Notes under the pieces: model-generated
What the model saw: the letters and a program-made list of their open reading frames with translations, nothing else
Databases searched by the model: none
Told to the model about the DNA's origin: nothing
Shown here: positions 23,889 to 34,944 of the stretch, in pieces
Numbering within the stretch: position 1 is the first letter of the stretch
Layout of the letters: each line of letters begins with the position of its first letter
DNA from: Caenorhabditis elegans
Taxonomy: Eukaryota > Nematoda > Chromadorea > Rhabditida > Rhabditidae
Direction of reading: 5' to 3'
DNA length: 64,000 nt
Assembly (NCBI RefSeq): GCF_000002985.6
Contig: NC_003279.8
Coordinates: 9,734,001-9,798,000 of the forward strand
Made by a program: the position numbers and the translations under genes

Positions 23889-26785
23889 TCATTTATTGAA
23901 TGGAAATAGTCGACAAATGTACAAAAACAATAATAATAGTATCACATTTGTGGCGATGAGGATTTCAGTTCCATGGCGACGATATGTTTGACGTACTAGT
24001 ACTTGTGCATCATATGTGACTTTGGAGACTGAAATAAATTAGAAAAATATATTATTGGTGTCTCGACACGACAAATTTATAAATGCGAAAATGTGCGCGC
24101 CTTTAAAGATTACTGTAATTTCAAACTATTGCTGCTGCTGAATTTTCACCGAATTGCATAGTTAGAAAAATGGAATATAACAATAAAAGCATAATTTTGA
24201 ACAAATAATTAGAAAAAATTTAAAAAAAAACTCGATGAAAATTCCGAAGCAATCATAGTTTGAAATTACAGTACTCTTTAAAGGCGCACAACATTTCGCA
24301 TTTAACTAAAATTTGTCGTGTCGAGGCCGCGTACCGTATTTTTGACGCGGATGTATAAGAGAATAATTAATTGAAAAAAATCGATTATATTACGTTGGAT
24401 TTTGTTTTGAAAAAAGTACAAAAGTTATAACTTTAAAAAATAGATAAATCGAATCGATGAATTATTTATACTTTGATTCCTTTTGACTTGATAAATATCA
24501 TTTCCATAGACAAAAAAAGGAGAAAACTATATTTAATCCTTAATCCAAATTCTGACATTTTTATTTTTAAATCGAAACTCTCTTTCGGACAATTGATATT
24601 ATTAGTTAACATTTACATCTACAAAAACAAGATAATCCTCTAAGGTGTTGTCAAGACAGAAAACATACGGCTGATTTGTTTAGTACACATGGCGAATTTT
24701 CTTGAGGGTAAGGGAAAATACACAAAAAATAATATGTGCATTTCCTGTGCAGTTTCAATTTTTTAAAGTTTTTTATATTTCAATTGTTCGAAAATATTTT
24801 TAAGGGTGGAGTTCGGAAATTGGGTAGTTTTAATGTACTCGGAATCGATATGCTAAAATATCGCAAAAGAAAACTGATAAAAACAGTGAAAGATGTACAT
24901 TGCCAACTTCAAAAAATTCGCTAATTCCCTGTTTGAATTTCTTCCAAAATATGAATTCATGTACACTTTTGGATCAATCAACGACTTCTGACTCCACAAA
25001 CTCTACCTGACATATTGGAATATTCCGAGAATTTTAAGACTAAATCCCTATTTTCCAAACTCCATCTTGAAACAAAAATAAATAGATTCTCGACAATTTA
25101 CTAAAGAATATTGCAAAAAAAAATTCAGATAATTTTCAGAAACCCCATTGGTATAATAGTATGATAACTAAAAATCCTTCTAGAGCAGTTGTCGTCTACT
25201 GAATATTAATTAATCGATTGAAATTATTCAAAAACTTGAATTGAACTCACGATATCTCTTTGTCTTCTGAAGACGTGTACCAGTTGCTTCTTCACGCCAT
25301 TCATTTGCAACTCCTCTTGTAATTGCAGTTGTCCAAAGAGCATTTGATTCATGTTGTTTTTCGACAACACCATCCAACATCTGATAAATTATATTTCAGA
25401 CTAATAGCAAAAATATCAAAAACTCACTCGCCGCCCATCACCACTGTATGTCACTTGTGGTTTGCGCTTCTTCTGGAAATGATTTTGCATATACTTTTGT
25501 TTTTTTTTCTAGTTTTCATTCAACAAATTTTCCACTTTTTTGAGCAAGAGTAGGCGGACTGAGCCTCGGTGGGTTTGAATTTTCTCCTTGCTAAAATTCA
25601 AATTCCCAGAATGGAAGTAGTCGCTAAATTGTACAGTAAATTTCCAAAAGCATAGGATTAAACACAAACAACAAAAACGATAATTTCGAATGATTGTTTG
25701 ATACAAATTTGTAAGATTAATGACGCCAGAAGAGGAACACAAAATACTAATTTGAACACTAATTTGATACCAGAAACTACAAAAATCGGCGACGTAAACT
25801 CATTGTCTAAATTATTTCAGATTTGCAAGCTTATCATTGAATTTAAAAAAGAATTGCCACAGTTCTTGGAATCTTGTAATATCTTACAATTTGCAAATAT
25901 CAGAGCACAAGACAGACTCTTGAAAAAGACTTTTTTGGAAGAACGTTTGAAAACATGAATTAGGGTATTAAAATAGACGTAAAATGAGTTGATCTTTGAG
26001 ATGTGAGACGTAACTTTAGAAGATTAATGCCTGATAAACAAAGCGATCGATTTATTAAAGAGGAAGTATGCGATTCCATTTCTTTCATATCAAAAAATAT
26101 TATTTGAAAACTTCCAAATAAAAAAGTGAAAATGCAATGATTTTTTATAGACTGGATATATCGGATATATCGGATATATTGGAAATGAATACAATTATGA
26201 TTTACCATATTATAGCCTTGCAAGAAATTTTTGAACTTTGACAGCTCAGATGTCGGTTGTCTTTTTTTAAATGTCAACTGACAAAATGTTTTTCATCACT
26301 TCTTCTATAGTTTTGTAATTAATAATATTTTAATATCTAAAAATGAAACGAGATATAATTTGTCTTGTAAGTTAAGTCGATAGTTGTATGTAAATGGAAG
26401 AATAATTAGTAATTCTCAAGAAGTTTTTGGCAAAATATTTGAAAATATAAAAACATTCGCATTTAAGTAAATAGTGGAACTTAAAATTTATTTTGATGAA
26501 TTTCCTTTTTTGAACTACATAATTTTTTTGGTCTATGTACATGAGACACATGTTCAGAAATTTACAGACAAAACAGGAACAAGTGGTTAAATCTAATGAA
26601 ATTGACCAAAGCAAAGGATGTTCAGCGTACTTATTTTATTCTCAACGAATTCTATAACTTGACAAAATTATTTCAGAATATCTTACCACATCGAAAATTT
26701 GTTCATCACCATCTTCCTGTTGTTTTCCTTGTGCAAATTCATCAAGTTGTGATGGATCAATTGGAGAATTGAAGATATTGATCAT
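23889..26785 (-). CDS. Small protein with C-terminal membrane anchor, unrecognised
   Basis: Four exons on the minus strand (26785-26687, 25472-25428, 25380-25251, 24028-23889) join in phase to 137 aa. The N-terminus MINIFNSPIDPSQLDEFAQG is acidic and soluble, followed by a short basic stretch (KKRKPQVTY) and WREEATGTRLQKTKRY. After RRHGTEILIATNV a single hydrophobic segment (ILLLLFLYICRLF) ends seven residues before the stop. That layout suggests a tail-anchored protein facing the cytosol. An acceptor (TTAATACAG) directly precedes the ATG, so the mRNA may be trans-spliced there. A palindromic repeat sits in the last intron. I do not recognise the family. Confidence 0.72.
24055..24350. repeat. 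Well-preserved copy of the dispersed palindromic repeat
   Basis: It begins GTCTCGACACGACAAATTT and ends with the complement, AAATTTGTCGTGTCGAGGC. The inner arms are CGCGCCTTTAAAGATTACTG and CAGTACTCTTTAAAGGCGCA. At about 290 bp this is the clearest example of the family in the window, and it lies in an intron. Confidence 0.8.
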
Positions 26786-28571
26786 CTGTATTAAAACATA
26801 AATTAACAATTAGATTCTCGAAAATTTTAGAAAATAATAACAATAAAGCAGGAATTGAAGAGGAAAATGAACAAAATGGAGGCGGTACTTGAAAAAAGAG
26901 AAAAAGGGTCGGAAGAATCGATCTTTCTTCATTTCCCTAGGCGTCTCTTCATTCCTCAAGTTATCACTAAACACCGCCAAAACGGTGTCATATCAAATTA
27001 ACATTTTTTGGGGATAATTTGTCATCGACGGAAAACTGGGGGGGGGGGTATTGGGTGGAGATGTAAGAGAGATGGGGTTTCGAGTAGAATGAGTCAGAAT
27101 TGAAAAAAATAGTTAATTGATGGAAAGACCATTTGATCTACATGTTGGCGGTGACCATGTGATAGATCAACTCGCAATTGAATTGGTTTTTTTGTTTTGA
27201 TGTAGTGCAATTTCGTAATTTTTGAGACGCTTAATTAAAGGCGCACAGATTAATTAAGATGGGTCTCATCGCGAAAGTTTATGAGAAAACTTATCTGTCC
27301 TTTTATTCTAAACTCTGTGAAAAATTTCTGACTTATTTCAATGCAACACCAATTAAACAAATATACTTTTTTGTTTATTTTTCAGAGGATATAGATAAGC
27401 TGGCGCAGTTTAAATGGTTCGTTAAAAGTTAAATTACAGGCTTCCGGTAAATCTGGCTACTTATATATCTGCTATCCTGAAATCTAACACTAATATAGTA
27501 ATATTCAACTTTGCATAACACCTCTAGTTGTGTAACTTTGAAAGCCAAAGAAAGTTTTAAAATATAAATAAAAGCATCTACAATGTAGACAAGATGATAT
27601 TCTTTTTGTTTATGTAATGTTAACTGAACAATTTGAGTGATTAAGGTCACATACTATTGGAAACATGGGCAAACACACGTATATACGCAACTACAATCGA
27701 AATTTGTTTAGCCAAAACATGCAACTGATTCTGATTGAAAAACAAACATATGGCAGAACTTTGCATGACTATGGGCTTAAGGAACTAATATATTATCAGT
27801 TATTATCAGTTGCGTAAAACTATTTTTGATGAAAAAATAAAGTACCAGGTTCTCCATTTTTTCGCAAAGGTCTTCCTATTCTCTGATTTTTCACAACTAG
27901 AAAAAAAACAGGACTTGGCAAACAAAGAGCAGTACAATACTGTTTAAAGACTCATGCTCTTTTTTTGCAAAACAACTTTTCGATCGCATGCTGGCACCGT
28001 ATTTTTCACATCTGTAAATGCACACAAATGTCTATCTGCCTTCTAGGCGTCCTAAAAGTTTTTTTTCTTTATTGAGAAAACTTTCAAAAGTCTACATTTT
28101 TTCCATGAAAAAGTTCCCTGAAACCACAAAAACACTCAAGTTTTTACCTCGAGTATCCCAACATACTTACCATAACTATATTTTTAATTAATTTTATCAG
28201 AAAAACGTTTTATAATTCTAAAAAAAGTGAATAGAATACCACTCGAATGATTCACCGACTTTTTTCATTACTTTTTTTCGCTTTCTCTCGGGCACGAAGG
28301 GTGTGGTTTCTAGTGAGAATAGGTGTCAATGATTTTGGGTTTTCCATCCCCATACAGTTGTGATAAAATTATAATTGTTATTGAAAAATTATAGTATTTT
28401 GTGTCAAAAGCGATATTTATTAGGCGAATAGTCAAGGTAACTCTGCGTGGAAATTATTGGCGTAGAAAAAAAAAAGAGATTTGAAAACCCTGCGATGGCA
28501 GTGAGATTATTATAGAAAGATGGACGGGGAAGAAGGTGAAACATAAACAAATCTAAAGTAATCTCCAGTTT
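26786..28571. other. Intergenic region with a G11 tract and repeat arms
   Basis: This separates two minus-strand genes. It contains an uninterrupted run of 11 G at 27038-27048, a GATGGGTCTCATC repeat end near 27258, and one palindromic-repeat arm near 27925-28010. No coding exon or RNA gene recognised. Confidence 0.5.
27038..27048 (+). repeat. Mononucleotide G11 tract
   Basis: Eleven consecutive G lie in otherwise AT-rich DNA, with further GGG runs just downstream. Such tracts can form G-quadruplexes. Confidence 0.9.
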
Positions 28572-31500
28572 TTATTTGAACATCTTCCTGAATCGTCGAA
28601 GTTTTCTCATCTTGAATCGCCTTCGTCGTTTTGATCCTTTGCCCCAGGCTCCTGTAATTTGATATTTGTTCGAAGATAAATTCCTTTACAAAATGTAACA
28701 ATTCATTTGAGCAAATATTCATACGTTACCAGGATTGAAGAAAATTTCCAAAATTTTGCAAAAAGTTATAAGTTTCTAATAGTCGTCAGAAAATTACCAA
28801 AATTGTACCGGAGGTTACCAAAGCTTGAGAGAAAATTTTTCAGAAGATTTCCAAAATTTGATAGAAAGTTGCCAAAGTTCGTAGAGCCTCGTGAACTTCA
28901 ATAGTTTCTAAACTCACCAATAACAAAGCTTTCAATTTCACAATGATTCTCTCCTCTTAAAACTTTGAAATATCCATCTTCTCCCCACTGAGTTCCCCAT
29001 GAATTGGCACACAACCAGTATTTGATTGGTTTTCCTGTTGAGTGATCAACTCCCCATCTGCAATTTGTTTTGGTCTTTTACTCTAATTGAAAGTTAGTTC
29101 TCACCCCAAAACTCGAACCGAATGATATCCCTCTGCAACGGAAGATGCTCCTTTTTGAGCAGCAAGATCAGAATGTTGATAAACTCCTCCAGCATACATA
29201 AAGAAATCCTCGTGAACTACAAAAGTTGCTTGTACTGGGCCATTTGTCATAAGTTCAGTTTGAATATCTTCCTCACGACTTGACACTTTGTACGGCGGAG
29301 TCATTTTAAAAGCGGTACTATCTTGAGATCCACTTGGACACCGAAGTCCTTGTCGATTTCTGAAAATATGACGGATTTTAGATTTCTCAACATGCAGATA
29401 AAATTAAAAAGTAATTTATATATGTTTCAAAGATATTATTTTTAAATTTGATGTTTTCTTTCGTAAAACAATTGACACGGGAAAACGTTCAAATGCTTCA
29501 TAATTGATTGTTTTTTTTTCAAGTTATAGAATACAATTTAAGATTTTCAATGTTTCAAAAAGTCTTACGTATAATCTCTCTTTGGAATCAGGCAATGCCC
29601 AGGTTCTCGGCTTTGTCCAGACACATATGGATAACAATGATCTCCGACGACTCTACAAAAACCATTTCTTATTGAAACCATTCCATTTTCTCAAATTTAC
29701 CCTAATTTCCTAATGTACCACCATGCTCTATCCAAATATCCACCTTCACATCCTTTTTGTCTGTGTTGATTGCATGATAGAAGTTGTTGAGATGAAAGTG
29801 TTGAGTTGATTCTACCTTCCGATATGATGGCTAGTCTGAAAAAAAAATAAAGATTTGGCCCCAAAAATTAGACGATAGTACCTATCAGAAGAGATTGCAG
29901 TGGTTGAAACGGACCAACTACTTCCACAATCACCTTGATCAGCAACTGGATGGATCAATGGTCCCCATCTGAATAGAAATTCTATTTATTTTTTTTATTA
30001 ATTTAAATACTTGTAAACTCTTCAAAATTAGAGGTGCGCTGCAAATTTTCAAACCTGTCCTTTTTAGTACGATAATGGAACATATTTCTTCAAATAAAAA
30101 TCAAATAAAAATTACAAAAAATAAGAAGATTTTTGAATCTATCCTGTTTTGTTTTGTCCTGTTTTGCATTGTTTATTCTAACGTATGTTTCTAAACTCAC
30201 TTATCCCTTGCATCAAAATGTTCTGGAAGTTCTCTCGGCTTTATAAGAATCTCATTCATATTTTGAACACTTCTCTCTGGAAATAGAGTTCCCAATCGAT
30301 ATTTGATTCCATCACTCAAGCTTCGACCCCAAAATGCCGAATAGTTACGGGCAGACCATCTGGAAGAAGAAAAAGAAAGTGATAAGAGAGTGATAATTGC
30401 GGGGATATTTCGGTTGTTATGTAATGAAGACAGTTGACGACGGATATTCGTCAGGAAGTGTGTCAAGATGGTCATTGATAACAATGATAATGATATAGAG
30501 ACAAAGATATTTGAAAATGAGACATTTTGAATTGAATTTCGAAAGAAACAATGAGAATTTGATTATTGATGAATTATAACCAACGATTTTGGAATATGTG
30601 AAATTGAAAAGTAATTAATCATTTTTTAAATTGCTTTCAAACAAATAAGTTTTCAAAAAAAAGTCTCAAATTCACAATATATTTTGTGACCAATAAAAAA
30701 CAAAAGTAGGAGATTATATTCGCCGTTATGGATTATGAAAAAAACATTTGAGGGGATAAAAATGACATGAAATTTCCCAATTCGGAAAAAAAATTGACTA
30801 TTGAGAACATTTTTGATAACTTTTCAAACCTTTCAATCGAGGTTTAAGCTTCATATTAATAAAAAAAATGTCTATATTTTGAAACTAAATTTATATGAAA
30901 GATATTGAAATATCGCATTTTGTCCTCTTTTAGAACTTCCTAAAATAATTGACCCTAATATGAAAATGTTTTACACCAACGAAACGGATAATATTTTTAC
31001 AGTAATTTTTTCGTGCTAGTCTGGAGAAATGAGATGTTAAAATAGAGCAAGAGAATAGGTATTTTTGGGTTAAGGTAGCAGTCTCTAAAAAAAACCAAAA
31101 CCCTAATGATTAAATTTGTATTATACAGAATTCGAAACTTTTCATCAATCCACTCAGAAGTTTAAAGACTATGTTTTTTGTCAACTTACGAGTATCGTCC
31201 AGTATGGATTTTCTCAAGAATATCTGGTTGAATAAGACATGCAGTACCATCACACTTCCAGAAACCATTGTGACAAGTGCTGAAATTATAATTATGTCTA
31301 GATTTATTTTTTATTCGGATTTTGAATAGTAATTCAAATTTTTCCACTTATCACAGAAACTAATGAGTTGGAACATAAGACGGAGAAGCCGGTATTTGAA
31401 CCGTTTGCCAGAAAACTGTATGATAATATTGGTTATCAAAACACACAAATTGAGTGAAAAATTAAATTAAAACAATTTAATAGTGAAAAACCTTTGAATT

Positions 31501-33784
31501 CTCTTTCCCCTGCTCAAAAAACTTACCATTTTTCACAGTTTTTTTCCTTTGTATCTCCATCCATCGAGCAACCTAAAAACCAAACAATTGGAAAATCAAT
31601 TTTTTCAATTAATATATTCATAATGTCCCGTCCGAATCAAAATAAGCTGGTAACAAATGAAAAACCAACTTTCTCCGTCGATCCTTTGGTCATTTTGAAT
31701 GTCTTTTCCGCGGCAAGTGGCCTCAAAGTCCGGACAACAGTCGTTTCCTGAAACCATTCGGATATCAATTAATGTGATTTCGCATGTATGAAAAAGTGAA
31801 ACAACGCGTATTGGAAACTTACTACTACACTTATTATTATTATTTTTGTCTAAAACTTTCGGCAAACAAAATTACAAAAATAATATTACCTCCATCGGGA
31901 CCTCGATCACAGAACATATCACAATAACATAGATGATCTCCAAGAATTGGAACAGTACAATCATCATCTCGGTTCTCACAACATGTATGAGTTCGTACAG
32001 AGCAGTAGTCTCCTGAAATTCTATGAATTTTTTTTATATTTCATATTTCAAACTTTTGGATTCGGATGCACATAAGCGCTTGGAAATCAAGTTTAAAAAA
32101 GACCGGCACCTTTTCAAGTAATTTTTTAGAGAAATTTAGGCAATTCTTGCATTTTTGAACCTTAATATTGTTTAAACATAATTCAAACATTAAATGAAAA
32201 CACTTTTTTGATTCCAAAATCATATTGTTTTAGACTGAAACTGGAAACATTTCAATAATTTTTTGCGAAATTTTACTGTGTTATTTTTTTAATACTGTAG
32301 AAATGACACCAAGCATTTCCTCAACTTTTATTGCTTCGTTTTTCAAAGGTTTATCCAGAAGAAAATGAAAGTTTTACCAAAGCCATGATATTTCAAAATT
32401 ATTATTTTTCTCTTCAATACCTTTCTTTTTACACACTTCCTCTAGTAGCCGCTTTGATTTCAAGTTTACCAAAAACCTATCAATCAATATTTAGTGAAAA
32501 ATCAAGTTATCACTAAACCCATTCAAGGTTATTTATGTCTCTCCATCACCTCCATGCTGCTTGGTTTGACACCGTACTTTAGTCGATACTGATTACAATT
32601 TACCCCCATTTTTTTATTTGAGGTTTCTTGTGTTTCTCTATTTGAAGAAGTTTCAATTTGGAGGAAAAAGTTGAAAAGAAAGAAAAAAAATTCTTTGAAT
32701 AGCTTGAGAAAAAGAAATGGAGAAATTGTGATATGACTTTATAAGAGAGCAAAGAAAAATAAGCGTTTTTTTTGGATGGGTCTCACCTGGAGAAAAATTT
32801 ATTTCCTTCAATGAAGGAGCACTCTCTTGAGTTCCTTCATCTCCGTGAAGCCGTAAATTTCAGACATTCAGAGAAAAATTTTTAAAACAATGTTTAGAGG
32901 TGCCCTAGTATTTGAGGGAATACTTCTTATTACGTACACATGTTCTCTATAACCCCGCCGGAAGTTGATCGTTGGAAAAAAGTGTTTTAGGGTGGCCTCT
33001 GTGATGGTCACGTCCCAAGAGGAAAAACATTTGATGGATGAGTGCTTGATTTAGGTGCTTCAACTTGTCGTTCTGTTTATCTTCGAGGTTTTGAGTTTTA
33101 GGAAACAAAAATGAAACAAAACGAAGAAAGATGTCAACGCATGATAACTTTTATAAAAGTTATATATTTCGAGAAATTTCAAAAATTAAAGATTTTATCT
33201 GGTTCCGTGCTTCATCTTAAAGTGACATCAGATGGGAATTGGCGTTTAAAAATTTGGAAAAATAAAAAAACATTGATATATTACAATAAATAGGAACGAG
33301 GCATCACGGGGGCTAGCGCAATCCGCTCGCCCGGAAAACGCCTTCGAAAAAGTGCAGAGAAATAATGTAAACAATATTGAGAACGCGAATGAGAATCGCC
33401 TCCTGTCACACATCATAAAGGGTATTGTAGAAATGCAAAACTATTAAGTTGGGACAAAAGTGCCAAGCTTGAAGGGCTTTATCATGAAACTTTGAAATTA
33501 TGCATTTTACGGGAGGACAACTTTACTGTTACCTTGCCATTCCGCCCGGAAAACGCCTCCAAAAGCGAGAAAAGAAAAGTGGAGCTAAAGAGGTGCCGGG
33601 TTTTGCCGAGAATGGAAAAAGTTAGAACTTACGACGATCGATAGGCACAGAGTTCAAATTGTCACCCAAAAGTTTTTAAGCTAAAAAAAGGCAAAATCCT
33701 ACCTGGAATTCCGAAGAATCCTCTAGAATAAATAGGAACTATTAAGCATAATACAGGTAATAAAAATACCGAGTTAGGTGGCAT
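28572..33784 (-). CDS. TINAG-like secreted cathepsin-fold pseudoprotease
   Basis: Twelve exons (33784-33703, 32012-31890, 31747 to about 31655, 31572-31527, 31279-31190, 30359-30201, 29968-29882, 29835-29701, 29652-29569, 29359-29105, 29057-28918, 28651-28572) give about 457 aa. A signal peptide ([20 protein letters not shown]) precedes Cys-rich sequence with [20 protein letters not shown] and [11 protein letters not shown], as in vertebrate TINAG and TINAGL1. A papain-like domain follows, with [19 protein letters not shown] upstream of it. At the active site the motif is [11 protein letters not shown], so the catalytic Cys is Ser, as in TINAG-family basement-membrane proteins; His (GYHSVRVLG) and Asn (CANSWGTQW) regions remain. 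The last exon adds a tail of about 20 residues dominated by Arg and Lys. The donor of exon 3 is ambiguous (31655 or 31670). Likely role: extracellular matrix or secreted binding protein, not a protease. Confidence 0.92.
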
Positions 33785-34944
33785 CTCGGTGATTTTCACA
33801 GTTTCACCTCTCTTTCTATTCCTCTCTCTCTTCTTGAACAACTAAAACGAAAGAAAACACAGAGAGAAACCCGAACCAACAACGTCTTCTTTCTTTTCTT
33901 CTTCTTAGGCTCCACCCATTTGTTCATATTCTCTGCGTCTCTCATTCCGTAATGATATTGGTTTGTTCGATCCCCGCTATATTCCTCCGATATCATCATA
34001 ATCATATCAAGGGACATCCGATTTTAGTTTGCGAATCAACTGAGACAAAAGAGGAAAAGAAACAAATTGAATTTAAATCTAAATGTATGCAAAACCGCTT
34101 CCAAATTTCCGCTCTTTTCCGGCTCCCGATGGCTCAATTTTAATTTCGCTTCTTTCCGGTTTTGCAGATAGATTTTGTTAGATGATAAAGTTATATTTGG
34201 ATCAGTACCTATGAGTTGCTCATTCGAAAATCCGATCGTTTACACATTCTGCAAATTGGGAAAAATTTGATGGAACAATTTTGGTTTTGGTTTTAATGAA
34301 TTTCAACAAAAACGAAAACAGAACAAGAAATTGTTTCAATAAAGATTCTGAGTGGCTCATCTTAACACACAACCAACAAAGACCCTTCAACCAATCAGCA
34401 ATGTTGGTCACGCCCACCGAGCTTCGCTGATTGGTTGACGATCATGGTAATAGCGCGGGAAGTTTAAAACATGTACCAGAATTATCATCTCATAGTCTTG
34501 ATATGAAGTCGTCTTTATTGAGGTGTAAACGATGAGGATGAGGTGATGAAAACGAAAAAGAAATGAGAAAAGATTTGTGTTACACTTGACTTCATTGCGA
34601 CACGTCTCCAGATGATTTATTTAAAATCAATGAAAAACTGAACTGGAATGGTCAAAAACTGTGGAATTTGTTCAAATTCGTTATTGGGAAGTTAATCTTT
34701 GTTCGTCTATTCTGTTAATGTCCCAAAAACACATTTAACACTTTAAATTGAATTCCCCTTCCCGCCGGATATCCCCCTCGTTTTTCACTGATTGTCTCGA
34801 TATTTTTCACACCAATTTGGAAATCTATTTAGCATATTCAAATCGAATTTATTTCAATGCAATCAGAGTCATTTTTTTCTTTTTTTTTCGTTGGCTCTCT
34901 TCGGTTTGTTCATGATTTATTTAAATGTGCATTCTCTCTCTATC
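33785..34944. promoter_or_regulatory. Region upstream of the TINAG-like gene with paired CCAAT boxes
   Basis: A 13-bp perfect inverted repeat, TCAACCAATCAGC at 34387-34399 and GCTGATTGGTTGA at 34426-34438, carries a CCAAT box on each strand, with CACGCCCACC between the arms. The rest is AT-rich 3'UTR of the kinase gene and upstream sequence, with no coding exon. Confidence 0.5.

Noticed and set aside
26155-26185. Three GGATATATC-like units considered as a satellite
   Set aside because: Too few and too short to call a repeat array.
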